From a virus: 52,709 nt of DNA. Of this stretch, positions 41,137 to 48,221 are shown in pieces. A model generated the notes under the pieces. That model saw only the letters and a list, made by a program, of their open reading frames with translations, did no database searches and had not been told where the DNA came from. Position 1 is the first letter of the stretch, and every line of letters begins with the position of its first letter. The stretch is from positions 1 through 52,709 of the IMG/VR virus record IMGVR_UViG_3300035687_000009. One strand, written 5' to 3'. A program made the translations under genes and the position numbers.

Positions 41137-41529
41137 TTAAATGCTTCGTGTTGTTTTGTAACCTTTTTCTTTTGCCTCTACCGGATTATCATGGATGTTC
41201 TCGTGATGTTTCCGGCAGACAGCCATAAATTTATTCGTGTCTGTTAAGTGCTCATTCTCTCTGCCACCAATATGATGTATCTCAACAGATTTTAAATGGC
41301 ATCCTTCTACTTCACAACATGGAAATGCTATGAGGTACTCTTTCGCCAACTTGTGATATTCGTTTAGCTGGGTCTGTCTTTTGAGTGTTACCTTTTGAGC
41401 CTGCCTCACAACTTGCGTTTTCTTAGCAGCACGTTCGTTTCTCCGATTCTCAGAATTATGCGATGCGCAAAAATCTGTAGATCCTTCAGCGATAGCGCCG
41501 CACCAACAATGTTTAATTTCTCGTTTCAT
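41137..41529 (-). CDS. HNH/NinG-like protein, 130 aa
   Basis: A basic N-terminal half precedes CCEVEGCHLKSVEIHHIGGR, then DTNKFMAVCRKHHENIH. The His-His plus Cys pattern fits HNH nucleases or NinG-type recombination proteins, with two zinc-binding Cys pairs. Probably acts in DNA processing or packaging. Confidence 0.68.
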   Translation of the reverse strand: MKREIKHCWCGAIAEGSTDFCASHNSENRRNERAAKKTQVVRQAQKVTLKRQTQLNEYHKLAKEYLIAFPCCEVEGCHLKSVEIHHIGGRENEHLTDTNKFMAVCRKHHENIHDNPVEAKEKGYKTTRSI

Positions 41530-41534
41530 AAGTT

Positions 41535-41858
41535 TTATCCGTTTACTGCTTTTCGCAATTCATCACTTAATTCTTTCGGTGATCCATACACCCAACCACC
41601 TGGGAAAAAGCTTGATGATTTCAGCTCCCCGCCGACCATCCAGACTGTGTGCCATCCTCCATGGTCATGGATCTCAGCGTGCCATCTACCGTGAGAATAT
41701 GAAGTAGGATATTTATTACTGATTTTCTTAAAACCGAAAAGTTTAAGCACTCTCTTGAATGAGTTTTGTGAGCGCTCAATCTCTTTCCTTCGTTCTTCAA
41801 TCAGCAGACATTGCTCACTGGTTAATTTTATCCTAACACCTTCAATGACTACTTCCAT
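41535..41858 (-). CDS. Hypothetical protein, 107 aa
   Basis: The middle carries HGRWHAEIHDHGGWHTVWM, rich in His and Trp; the N-terminus is basic helix (EERRKEIERSQNSF). No family is recognised. Its His cluster suggests metal binding. Confidence 0.55.
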   Translation of the reverse strand: MEVVIEGVRIKLTSEQCLLIEERRKEIERSQNSFKRVLKLFGFKKISNKYPTSYSHGRWHAEIHDHGGWHTVWMVGGELKSSSFFPGGWVYGSPKELSDELRKAVNG

Positions 41859-41872
41859 GGGTTAAACAATGT

Positions 41873-42448
41873 TTAATCGTTCTCATTTGATTTTATTTGA
41901 TGTTCAGTTATAGCGCCGCGTTGCAAAAGGAAATTTATTCGATACTCTACAGCGTTGCGTTTACTTTTAGGTAGACTACTTTTCTTTTGCTTGATTAGTT
42001 TATACTCAATTATCAGGTTTTCTTTTTCCGGGATCACCCTGCCAATCGTTTTAAGTAATTTGATGCCTCTCTGAATTTCTGATTCCCTCATTGGAATATT
42101 ATTTTCTCCAAGCACTTTTAATATGGCATCTTGAATAATATTATCAGTCATTGGTTTACCGTTCGTTCGCGGCAACTGCATTTTAGCGATAGTCTCCGGG
42201 GAATACTTTCTAAGCTCATCACGCACATATCCCTTTCGCCATCTCCACGCTTTCAATCCATCAACTATTGATACTTCGACAAGCCCATCCTTTTCAAATT
42301 TTTTCATTACCCGATAAATATTCTGGCCGCACCGACATTTAAAACAATAGTGGTATGGGTATGAAAAATCACCACAAGCCGGACAAAGACCCTCCGCTAT
42401 ACGTTGCTGACGTTTGGTTTTTGGATCAATTGTTAAATTGTTTTCCAT
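41873..42448 (-). CDS. Zinc-ribbon plus winged-helix-like protein, 191 aa
   Basis: The N-terminal region has LCPACGDFSYPYHYCFKCRC, a four-Cys knuckle, followed by an HTH-like middle (VYRVMKKFEKDGL is the general pattern) and a second helical part (QDAILKVLGENNIPMRESEI). It resembles a zinc-ribbon transcriptional or replication factor. No named family. Confidence 0.6.
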   Translation of the reverse strand: MENNLTIDPKTKRQQRIAEGLCPACGDFSYPYHYCFKCRCGQNIYRVMKKFEKDGLVEVSIVDGLKAWRWRKGYVRDELRKYSPETIAKMQLPRTNGKPMTDNIIQDAILKVLGENNIPMRESEIQRGIKLLKTIGRVIPEKENLIIEYKLIKQKKSSLPKSKRNAVEYRINFLLQRGAITEHQIKSNEND

Positions 42449-42491
42449 ACTATAATTTCGCTATTTTTATTTACAACTCCATGCCTACACG

Positions 42492-42830
42492 CTAAACAAT
42501 TTTCCCTATCGAACAGCACGCTAAAGCGTTCCTGTGTGCTACATTAAATTCTTCTTCAGAGCATTCTACAGTACTATACTCATCATTGCATATTGATCTG
42601 ATGATATAATTATCTGCTATCTGAACGGACATATCTTTCTCTTTCACTAAGACTCTGATAACGGTGTCTCCATCGATCTTGAAGAACTCACGATTTACGA
42701 ACTTTGATTTCCTGTACTGTGGCATAACTTTGTTTTTTAAAAGAAACTTTCCGTAACCCTTAACTTTATCTTTCACCTCCTGTGGTGTTTCATTGTAGAT
42801 TCTACGGGCTAGTTTGCTGGGCATTTTCAA
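42492..42830 (-). CDS. Hypothetical protein, 112 aa
   Basis: The N-terminus is basic (MKMPSKLARRIYNETPQEVK) and the remainder mixed beta, with a Cys-containing end (HRNALACCSIGKIV). No family is recognised. It overlaps the upstream gene by 4 nt. Confidence 0.55.
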   Translation of the reverse strand: MKMPSKLARRIYNETPQEVKDKVKGYGKFLLKNKVMPQYRKSKFVNREFFKIDGDTVIRVLVKEKDMSVQIADNYIIRSICNDEYSTVECSEEEFNVAHRNALACCSIGKIV

Positions 42831-43111
42831 AATGGTGTTTCATTCGGATTATACTTACGCTCCCTTTCAAGTTTTAAGAGGGCTCTCAACTCCTGGTTTT
42901 CTTTGACTAGTTCTGCTACTTTGTTGAGGCAATCCGCAACATGCTCCCCAAAATCGTCCTGCGTTTTGATGAATGGGTTAACAATAGACCTGCGAACACT
43001 CAAACAAATTTTCCCATCACTATCCATAACCATCTTGACTTCTCTGTCGTAACAAAAGGGCGCGATATACCATTTTCGCCAGTTTTCGGTTTTAATTTTT
43101 TTACTATCCAT
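42827..43111 (-). CDS. Hypothetical protein with coiled-coil end, 94 aa
   Basis: The N-terminal half is beta-like (KWYIAPFCYDREVKMVMDSD), while the C-terminal half forms a coiled coil (VAELVKENQELRALLKLERE). Between the replication-type genes and the ASCH/HNH group; possibly a replication accessory. No family is recognised. Confidence 0.55.
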   Translation of the reverse strand: MDSKKIKTENWRKWYIAPFCYDREVKMVMDSDGKICLSVRRSIVNPFIKTQDDFGEHVADCLNKVAELVKENQELRALLKLERERKYNPNETPF

Positions 43112-43123
43112 TTTTTTGGGAGG

Positions 43124-44002
43124 TTAAGACCTTCTGCTTTTTGCTTGATTATAAATCTTTTCCGCGTCCTCGATTGTTGCAGCGTACACATAATGCCCTT
43201 CATCATCATCGAACCTGCTCAACTCCTGATCAGGTGAATTTTTATAAAATTCCGCGGAGATGCTTTTTAAATCCCGCTGGAATAATTTGTAACGCTGGTA
43301 GGCGTTTGCATCAGCATTGTTTGTATTCTTAATCGGGATAGCTGCGTTTTTTTTGATTTCTTCGATCTGCCAGGGCTGAAGATGTTTTTCCAGAACAGGA
43401 TCCACCTCACCGGTTACAGCGACTTGAAGGGCGGCAAGTAAATTCCTTTCCGGGTTTATCTCTGCTGGTTTACCTTCCTTTCGCTTCACCTGGTAGATGC
43501 TTTCCTTTTCCTGCATCAGAGTTGATTCCACTACCTGGTATTTTTCTTCGAGGTATCTCTTCATCCATCCGGTTATTACCGCGCCATCCAGCCTGAAGAT
43601 CTCACCATAGTTGCCCATAGCACCCCGTTTGAAGCAGATGGATATATCCTCAATGGATTCAGATTTGAAAGCCTCGTAAAGCTGCTGTGCGATAACTGGT
43701 AGTTGGTGAGCTTGAAGGTTTAGCCTTTGATCAACGTTCATCATGGAGGCGAGTTCAATCAATTCAAACTCAATAAAGGCTGGGACTTTTTCCGTTGATA
43801 TCTGCATAGTCAGCATCGGAACACCAAGCTCAATCGCTTTTTCGATTGTTGTAGGCATCATCTTACTTACTTGGCTGAAGTTTGCAAAAGATAAAAAATT
43901 AGCCTGGTCAATGAGTCTCTGAGGCACCGTGTCGCTTTGCAAAATCTTCTGCAAGGTTTCGGATATGCTCGTTGTTTTTATTAATTCCTGATTGTTTTCC
44001 AT
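43124..44002 (-). CDS. Phage replication-region protein, 292 aa
   Basis: The protein is helical. It overlaps the DUF1376-like gene by 95 nt, an unusual length. Segments include MLTMQISTEKVPAFIEFELI and FRLDGAVITGWMKRYLEE. Position next to the initiator-like gene suggests a helicase loader or replication partner. No family is recognised with confidence. Confidence 0.6.
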   Translation of the reverse strand: MENNQELIKTTSISETLQKILQSDTVPQRLIDQANFLSFANFSQVSKMMPTTIEKAIELGVPMLTMQISTEKVPAFIEFELIELASMMNVDQRLNLQAHQLPVIAQQLYEAFKSESIEDISICFKRGAMGNYGEIFRLDGAVITGWMKRYLEEKYQVVESTLMQEKESIYQVKRKEGKPAEINPERNLLAALQVAVTGEVDPVLEKHLQPWQIEEIKKNAAIPIKNTNNADANAYQRYKLFQRDLKSISAEFYKNSPDQELSRFDDDEGHYVYAATIEDAEKIYNQAKSRRS

Positions 44003-44681
44003 AACTCTTTTTCCCTTTGTAATCTCTTAGCTGTTTTTGAAACGCAAGGCGTATACCACCTTCAGAATGATTTTTATAAAAATCCGGTGATCCCCTGACC
44101 TTCTCGCGGAATGATCGCACTTCAAAATCAAAATCCAGGTGTGGCCATTTGTTGCGTTGATTATTGAGGTATATGTCATCCAGTTCTTCAAGTTTTTCCT
44201 CGATGACATCTACCGCCGCTTCAAGCGAATTGTATTTAAAGCCATCAGAAGAAATTTCACCAGACTCTTTTTTATTTTTTAATTGAAGATTAGTATCAAT
44301 ATCAAGATCATTATTAAGGTTATGCTTTGGGTTATGTTTTGGGTTAATATCTGGGTTATGTTTTGGGTTCCTATTTCTAGGTCGTCCTCCTTTTTGGCCG
44401 TTATTCTTCTGTTTACTCCAGAATGCGCGAACCTTTTCAAGTTTTTCATTCTGAAGTTTCCCAGGTTCAATCTCTTTGAATTTATCTTTTAGCTTAACCC
44501 AAACTTTATTTACTTCGGGTTCGATTAATGACAATTCATCGATATCACTTGGAATAAATCCGTGGTCGTATTGATGAATTAATAAGCCGATGTAAACACC
44601 CTTCAGCTCTGCTCTCATGCCTCGCGTGCCTTTAATCCAATCACCCATCATGAGTGGCATGTAGACTTTTTGATCACCCAT
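43908..44681 (-). CDS. DUF1376-like replication initiator protein, 257 aa
   Basis: The N-terminus (PLMMGDWIKGTRGMRAELKG, GLLIHQYDHGFIPSDID) matches the DUF1376 domain seen in phage replication proteins, often fused to or paired with DnaB-loader domains. A tandem NPKH-type repeat in the middle (residues about 105-120) is encoded by four 12-bp DNA repeats, and AT-rich sequence follows. Like lambda O, this gene may contain the origin. Confidence 0.72.
   Translation of the reverse strand: MGDQKVYMPLMMGDWIKGTRGMRAELKGVYIGLLIHQYDHGFIPSDIDELSLIEPEVNKVWVKLKDKFKEIEPGKLQNEKLEKVRAFWSKQKNNGQKGGRPRNRNPKHNPDINPKHNPKHNLNNDLDIDTNLQLKNKKESGEISSDGFKYNSLEAAVDVIEEKLEELDDIYLNNQRNKWPHLDFDFEVRSFREKVRGSPDFYKNHSEGGIRLAFQKQLRDYKGKKSYGKQSGINKNNEHIRNLAEDFAKRHGASETH
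44318..44369. repeat. Four 12-bp iteron-like repeats inside the initiator gene
   Basis: GGTTATGCTTTG, GGTTATGTTTTG, GGTTAATATCTG and GGTTATGTTTTG follow each other at 44318-44365, with a partial fifth unit. AT-rich DNA (44270-44317) lies next to them. Iterons inside an initiator gene next to an AT-rich tract resemble the lambda ori arrangement. Origin activity is inferred. Confidence 0.6.
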
Positions 44682-44760
44682 TATTCACCTCCGATAGTTT
44701 AGGACGCTGTGTTTTTATCTTCGTTAATCTCATGTAACCTTTTTCTATTTTGCTGTTCAA
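44674..44760 (-). CDS. Possible 28-aa ORF overlapping the initiator start
   Basis: From TTG at 44760, the frame reads LNSKIEKGYMRLTKIKTQRP and stops 8 nt inside the DUF1376-like gene. The same frame is open back to the methyltransferase stop at 44806 (KEYEIRALYN), but with no start codon. It looks coding-like yet lacks a clear initiation site. It may be a remnant or leader. Confidence 0.3.
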   Translation of the reverse strand: MNSKIEKGYMRLTKIKTQRPKLSEVNNG

Positions 44761-44805
44761 ATTATACAGTGCTCTTATCTCGTATTCTTTTAGGAGGGAT
44801 GAAGC

Positions 44806-45444
44806 TCATACAGTGAATATTTTAAGTTGAGATTTGTACTGCTGAAATCTTTTCTCCTGAGCCTGAAAATAATCAGTGTCGATCTCGTAGCCGGTAAAGT
44901 CAAAGCCCATTTCGTAGGCTGCTATTCGTGATGAGCCTGATCCAAGATGAGTGTCAAGGATTTTATTGCCGGGATGGGCGTAGTTCTTTAGGAGGTACTT
45001 GTATAATGATGTAGGTTTCTGTGTGGGATGGAATCTCTCCTCATAAATCTCCTTCCTGACCCCATCCCAAGTGAACTTATAATACCTTACAGCAGTTTCA
45101 AATGACGACCAAGCAAGCTCACCATCCGCAAAATCTCCATATCTATCCTTATCCCAAAAAATCCAACATGAACTATCAAATGGCATCTTGCTTATAAAAT
45201 GATTTGCGCCCCAAACGATTTGGTTTTTTGAAACCCTGAACAACTCTTCGAAATAAGATTTATCTGGAGTTTGATTGTCCCATTTCTTTTTCTTGTATTT
45301 TTTTTGGGAATGATGTCTGGAAATATTACCTCCGTCTTCCCCCAATCCATATGGCGGATCCACGATAGCCAAATCAAAATACTTATCTGGGTATTTCTTC
45401 ATCCCTTCCATACAGTCAATATTGAATACTTCAGATAATGGCAT
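44806..45444 (-). CDS. Orphan DNA methyltransferase (beta-class), 212 aa
   Basis: Motif IV DPPY is at residues 29-32, and motif I ILDTHLGSGSSRIAAYEMG comes late, near residue 170, so the order is the beta class of N6-adenine/N4-cytosine methyltransferases. No restriction nuclease is adjacent. It probably methylates phage or host DNA to evade restriction or regulate expression. It directly follows the structured RNA region downstream of its own transcription unit. Confidence 0.85.
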   Translation of the reverse strand: MPLSEVFNIDCMEGMKKYPDKYFDLAIVDPPYGLGEDGGNISRHHSQKKYKKKKWDNQTPDKSYFEELFRVSKNQIVWGANHFISKMPFDSSCWIFWDKDRYGDFADGELAWSSFETAVRYYKFTWDGVRKEIYEERFHPTQKPTSLYKYLLKNYAHPGNKILDTHLGSGSSRIAAYEMGFDFTGYEIDTDYFQAQEKRFQQYKSQLKIFTV

Positions 45445-45470
45445 AGCGGTATAAATAATTTTCGTTAGGT

Positions 45471-45499
45471 AAAAAAGTGGAGGCTCTTACGCGACCTCC
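45471..45499 (-). terminator. Minus-strand terminator closing the structured RNA
   Basis: On the minus strand, GGAGG (plus 45495-45499) pairs with CCTCC (45479-45483), followed by CTTTTTT (plus-strand AAAAAAG, 45471-45477). It forms the 3' end of the RNA region and would separate the RNA from the methyltransferase mRNA. Confidence 0.6.
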
Positions 45500-45685
45500 T
45501 TACGTTATAAGTTGCCGTGGTGTCTGGGTACTATACAGATCCAGCCCATCCACGGCTTTCATAGCGCAGTCTCCACGATCACTGATCACAACCTTTCAGA
45601 AGACTAGCTTCATCCTGGAGATCCGCGCGGCAGTGATACCTTTGCGGACTAAATCCACGTGTTTATGAGACCACTTAGCGGTTGT

Positions 45686-45895
45686 GATGGAGGCAGGATT
45701 CGAACCTGCACGACTTATATTCCTTGATGTTAGTCAGCACTCCCAAAGGAGGATACTCGTTATTATTTTCATCAAGCTTTTTTTCTGGTCTATCTTTGCT
45801 TACCGGATATTCACCTGACTTGTCTTACAGCAAAGCTTTTTCATAAACCAGTCTCAACCGTTATTGTTAGCGTCTACCAGTTCCGCCACTCCATC
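45686..45895 (-). tRNA. tRNA-Leu-like gene with a ~120-nt insertion
   Basis: On the minus strand, GATGGAG (45895-45889) pairs perfectly with CTCCATC (45692-45686) as a 7-bp acceptor. A class II Leu-like D-arm (GCGGAACTGGTAGACGC, 45886-45870) and a T-arm GCAGG-TTCGAAT-CCTGC (45709-45693) are in place. A candidate anticodon loop TTGAGAC (GAG, Leu) follows a duplicated TAAC unit, but its stem has a mismatch. The gene is 210 nt, about 120 nt too long, with the surplus forming two hairpins. It may be intron-bearing, a giant variable arm, or a tRNA-mimic of the surrounding RNA. Confidence 0.6.
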
Positions 45896-45975
45896 AAATG
45901 ATCGGGCAGGGCACACTCCCGACAAACCCCATTAACCTGTATAACTCGTTACGTTATCGCCCACTTGGTATCTTA

Positions 45976-46239
45976 TTATACAACCGTGGCGTAAAGACGC
46001 TCAATTGAAATAACAAACTGCCTTTGCTTCTGCTCTCCATTATTAGCGTAACTGTGACCAGCCGCTGCTAATTTTATAACAGGGGTAATTTCCGCAAAGT
46101 TTTCAGACACAAGGGCAACCATGTGAGGAAGTGCTGAGTCGTACTCAACTCTACTTTGACCATCCAAATTTCCTGCATGTGCTGTTAACGCCGTAGCGAC
46201 ACTTGCAGGACTTCCAATGTAATTTACTGACCAACTCAT
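45976..46239 (-). CDS. Hypothetical protein, 87 aa
   Basis: The protein has a hydrophobic, Ala-rich stretch (SPASVATALTAHAGNLDG and ITPVIKLAAAGHSYANNG) but no clear membrane helix. It ends right before the structured RNA. No family is recognised. Confidence 0.55.
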   Translation of the reverse strand: MSWSVNYIGSPASVATALTAHAGNLDGQSRVEYDSALPHMVALVSENFAEITPVIKLAAAGHSYANNGEQKQRQFVISIERLYATVV

Positions 46240-46285
46240 TTTATTTTATAGATGGTGTAACGCCATCCCGCGTTTTAATTTTTAT

Positions 46286-46618
46286 TTATTTTACAATCGT
46301 ACTCTTCCATACTGATGCCGGTGTATGATGTGCCTTCACATTCTTAACCGTTCTATATCCTGCTTTGAAAACTATCCCGTTGTGAGCAGCTTTCCGGATA
46401 ACCCCTCCCCATGCTTTTTTACTTGGAGGTTCAGGTACTATTCCTTGCGAAGCGTTCCTGACATCTTCAACCATGAACACAGGATTTATCTCTGCGTAAC
46501 CTTTCAAAAATTCATAAGCCTGGTCACTCCAGTTACCATGAACTTTGTCGGCATGATCAACCCCTCTTTGAATTGCGTCAGCTGTTATCTTGAAATCTAT
46601 CTCTCTCTGTAATGTCAT
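46286..46618 (-). CDS. Conserved phage-type hypothetical protein, 110 aa
   Basis: The protein has WSDQAYEFLKGY, then VRNASQGIVPEPPSKKAWG and the C-terminal KAHHTPASVWKSTIVK. This style is found in small phage proteins of unknown role with a winged-helix-like fold, but I cannot name a family. It overlaps the upstream gene by 4 nt. Confidence 0.6.
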   Translation of the reverse strand: MTLQREIDFKITADAIQRGVDHADKVHGNWSDQAYEFLKGYAEINPVFMVEDVRNASQGIVPEPPSKKAWGGVIRKAAHNGIVFKAGYRTVKNVKAHHTPASVWKSTIVK

Positions 46619-46836
46619 AGCATGTTCCGTAAGTACACAAGCTCAGCCTCGTATATTTTTGTTTTACGTAGTTCCTCGTTCATCTTCTGATACTCAGTTA
46701 TTTTATCTTGATCCAGGCTGTCACTTAAAATTATTTCATCACGCTTGCCTTTTAATTTGTCGGACAGTCTCTTATTGCGATCCCGTAAAGCGTTGATCGT
46801 ATCCTTTAGTTTTGGCTTTGAGAAAAATGACTCCAT
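46615..46836 (-). CDS. Coiled-coil small protein, 73 aa
   Basis: Helical and highly charged (DTINALRDRNKRLSDKLKG, KMNEELRKTKIYEAEL), predicted to form a coiled coil through most of its length. No family is recognised. Overlaps the downstream gene by 4 nt. Confidence 0.5.
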   Translation of the reverse strand: MESFFSKPKLKDTINALRDRNKRLSDKLKGKRDEIILSDSLDQDKITEYQKMNEELRKTKIYEAELVYLRNML

Positions 46837-46839
46837 TTC

Positions 46840-47061
46840 TTACCAGTTATATTTTTGTCCCAGATAAGTAACTATTGCTATAAGAACCATTATCACGGGC
46901 AATCCGATAATAGCCAGCACTATCATTAACCCGGTGTTACGATCATCGGGTAAGTCCTGTGGCCTTACTTCTCTTTTCCGTGCCCGTCTTGTGGCGTTAG
47001 GAAACATTTTCATAAGGCTTGTTGTCTTATCTGTATTATTCATCATAAATAATCGCTTCAC
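46840..47061 (-). CDS. Small membrane protein, 73 aa
   Basis: A basic N-terminal region (ATRRARKREVRPQDLP) precedes a single membrane helix (GLMIVLAIIGLPVIMVLIAI) with a short tail. No family is recognised; possibly a superinfection or membrane-active early protein. Confidence 0.55.
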   Translation of the reverse strand: MKRLFMMNNTDKTTSLMKMFPNATRRARKREVRPQDLPDDRNTGLMIVLAIIGLPVIMVLIAIVTYLGQKYNW

Positions 47062-47405
47062 AATTTTAGCTTTATAGTTGTATTTGATCGCGTACTTTCA
47101 TTTTCTTTTTTTAACCGTTCAACTTCTTTTGTTAGCTCTTGCTCCTTCATTTGAAGGCTATTGATTTCATTCAGCATTGCCGACTCCTTGTTATTATCCA
47201 ATAACATATTATTAGCTTGTAAGTACCTTGCGGCTGCATCCCTCAGCTTTTCATTTTCTTCAATGAGTGATTTGTTCCAGAGGGTGGAAAATTCAACCAG
47301 TAAATCAGCAACCCTTGTGATGCCAACAAAATTATTTATAGTGTAGCTTTTTGATTTTAAGAAATCAGCTACCTGATCCTTACATTCTTGAAGTGTTGTA
47401 TTCAT
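47058..47405 (-). CDS. Coiled-coil protein, 115 aa
   Basis: The second half is a long coiled coil (LQMKEQELTKEVERLKKENE), and the N-terminus has a small helical domain (ECKDQVADFLKSKSYTIN). No family is recognised. Confidence 0.5.
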   Translation of the reverse strand: MNTTLQECKDQVADFLKSKSYTINNFVGITRVADLLVEFSTLWNKSLIEENEKLRDAAARYLQANNMLLDNNKESAMLNEINSLQMKEQELTKEVERLKKENESTRSNTTIKLKL

Positions 47406-47411
47406 GAGTGG

Positions 47412-47624
47412 TTAATCTTTAGTTGAACAAAATCCATTACATTCAAGCAATGACTCTGGCTCCCGCCCGTTCATCATTGATATATCTTTCATATTCGGAT
47501 AGTCTGGATTTGGTTTCAGGAAGACTAATCCACCTCCTTTTGATTGATCTTTACAGATTGTTACTGGCTGTCCTTTAGCGCTTGCGATTCCCCCGCTCCA
47601 CCATGCTATAACTCTTGTTTTCAT
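47412..47624 (-). CDS. Short protein with PP-loop-like start, 70 aa
   Basis: The start MKTRVIAWWSGGIASAKG resembles the SGGxxSA ATP-pyrophosphatase loop of phage PAPS-reductase-like proteins, and the end (ESLLECNGFCSTKD) has a CxxxC region like the C-terminus of such enzymes. The intervening ~150 residues expected for the family are missing, so it may be an internally deleted derivative rather than an enzyme. Confidence 0.5.
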   Translation of the reverse strand: MKTRVIAWWSGGIASAKGQPVTICKDQSKGGGLVFLKPNPDYPNMKDISMMNGREPESLLECNGFCSTKD

Positions 47625-47625
47625 T

Positions 47626-48009
47626 TTAATGGTTCAAAAGGTTAGGGTGCTCGTATATGTTGCCGATGATTTTAAAATGCGTTCGTTCAAATAGACAGGT
47701 TGGATCATCACTAGTTAAAGACTCCTTTACAACGAAACAGCCATCTTCGAAAATAACCATTACACGAAAGACGGTAGTGTTCTTGTAAACATGCTCCAGA
47801 ATATCCCCCTCATAGATTTCCTTTCCGTGCTTGTCGTGTAGTCCGGTGAATTGCATTACGCGAATATCAGTGCGACCTCCACCAAATAAAGTGTGACAGG
47901 ATACGGCAGCAGACATTAACCAATCGTTACTCAGCATAGTTTTCTCAAATACACGCCATACGCGAAACTTCAAAACTCTTGTCTCGGCTGTCTTGTCTAC
48001 TGTATTCAT
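47626..48009 (-). CDS. YopX family protein, 127 aa
   Basis: The centre carries VMQFTGLHDKHGKEIYEGDI, the YopX signature, followed by FEDGCFVV. YopX proteins are widespread in phages with no known biochemical function. The N-terminus is a basic strand (RVLKFRVWRVFEKTML). It overlaps the upstream gene by 4 nt. Confidence 0.82.
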   Translation of the reverse strand: MNTVDKTAETRVLKFRVWRVFEKTMLSNDWLMSAAVSCHTLFGGGRTDIRVMQFTGLHDKHGKEIYEGDILEHVYKNTTVFRVMVIFEDGCFVVKESLTSDDPTCLFERTHFKIIGNIYEHPNLLNH

Positions 48010-48221
48010 GATGGATATTTTTTATGGAGGTAGATTACGTCATCAATGAACTTATCCTTCACCGCCCCGGTGCGTAGGTTGTCAGGAATCCTCTTAAACT
48101 CCCTCACCAGCCTTTTTATACCACTGCGAAGTTTGTTTTTCTCCTCCTGCTTTTGTTTTTCCTCGCGTTCAATTCTATCACCCAACGCTTGGTCTTTTTG
48201 CCATTCTTCTACATTACTCAT
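48006..48221 (-). CDS. Small charged helical protein, 71 aa
   Basis: Highly charged coiled coil (QALGDRIEREEKQKQEEKNK) with a basic C-terminal region. Overlaps both neighbours by 4 nt. No family is recognised. Confidence 0.52.
   Translation of the reverse strand: MSNVEEWQKDQALGDRIEREEKQKQEEKNKLRSGIKRLVREFKRIPDNLRTGAVKDKFIDDVIYLHKKYPS

Larger units (their letters stand above)
45471..45966 (-). ncRNA. Large structured noncoding RNA with tRNA-Leu-like core
   Basis: A 531-bp gene-free interval (45445-45975) carries dense complementarity on the minus strand. Examples: 5'-most hairpin TCGGG/CCCGA (45902-45922), nested hairpin 45785-45851, hairpin with inner CTCC/GGAG loop (45723-45776), GCCGTGG/CCACGGC at 45514-45556, and three crossing helices (45570-45575 with 45616-45621; 45578-45584 with 45631-45637; 45585-45593 with 45680-45688). 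A 6-bp closing stem pairs 45961-45966 with 45475-45480, at the terminator. Large phage RNAs such as ROOL and GOLLD also lie near tRNAs, but I cannot assign this RNA to either. Confidence 0.6.

Noticed and set aside
45477-45668. Plus-strand 63-aa frame in the RNA interval
   Set aside because: Opposite strand to the structured RNA, unrelated to known proteins, and contains the RNA helices; no start context.
45794-45835. A second, complete tRNA within the insertion (CTTTGCT / AGCAAAG acceptor-like stem)
   Set aside because: Only 28 nt separate the strands, too few for D-, anticodon and T-arms.
45686-45895. tmRNA
   Set aside because: tmRNAs lack a D-stem, whereas this has a Leu-type D-arm. A short frame reading YEKALL before a stop in the insertion is not enough to suggest a tag.
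45640-45895. Complete group I intron in the tRNA anticodon loop
   Set aside because: A GACTAA/TTAGTC pairing resembles P7, but the insertion is too short and P3-P6 cannot be built between the tRNA halves.
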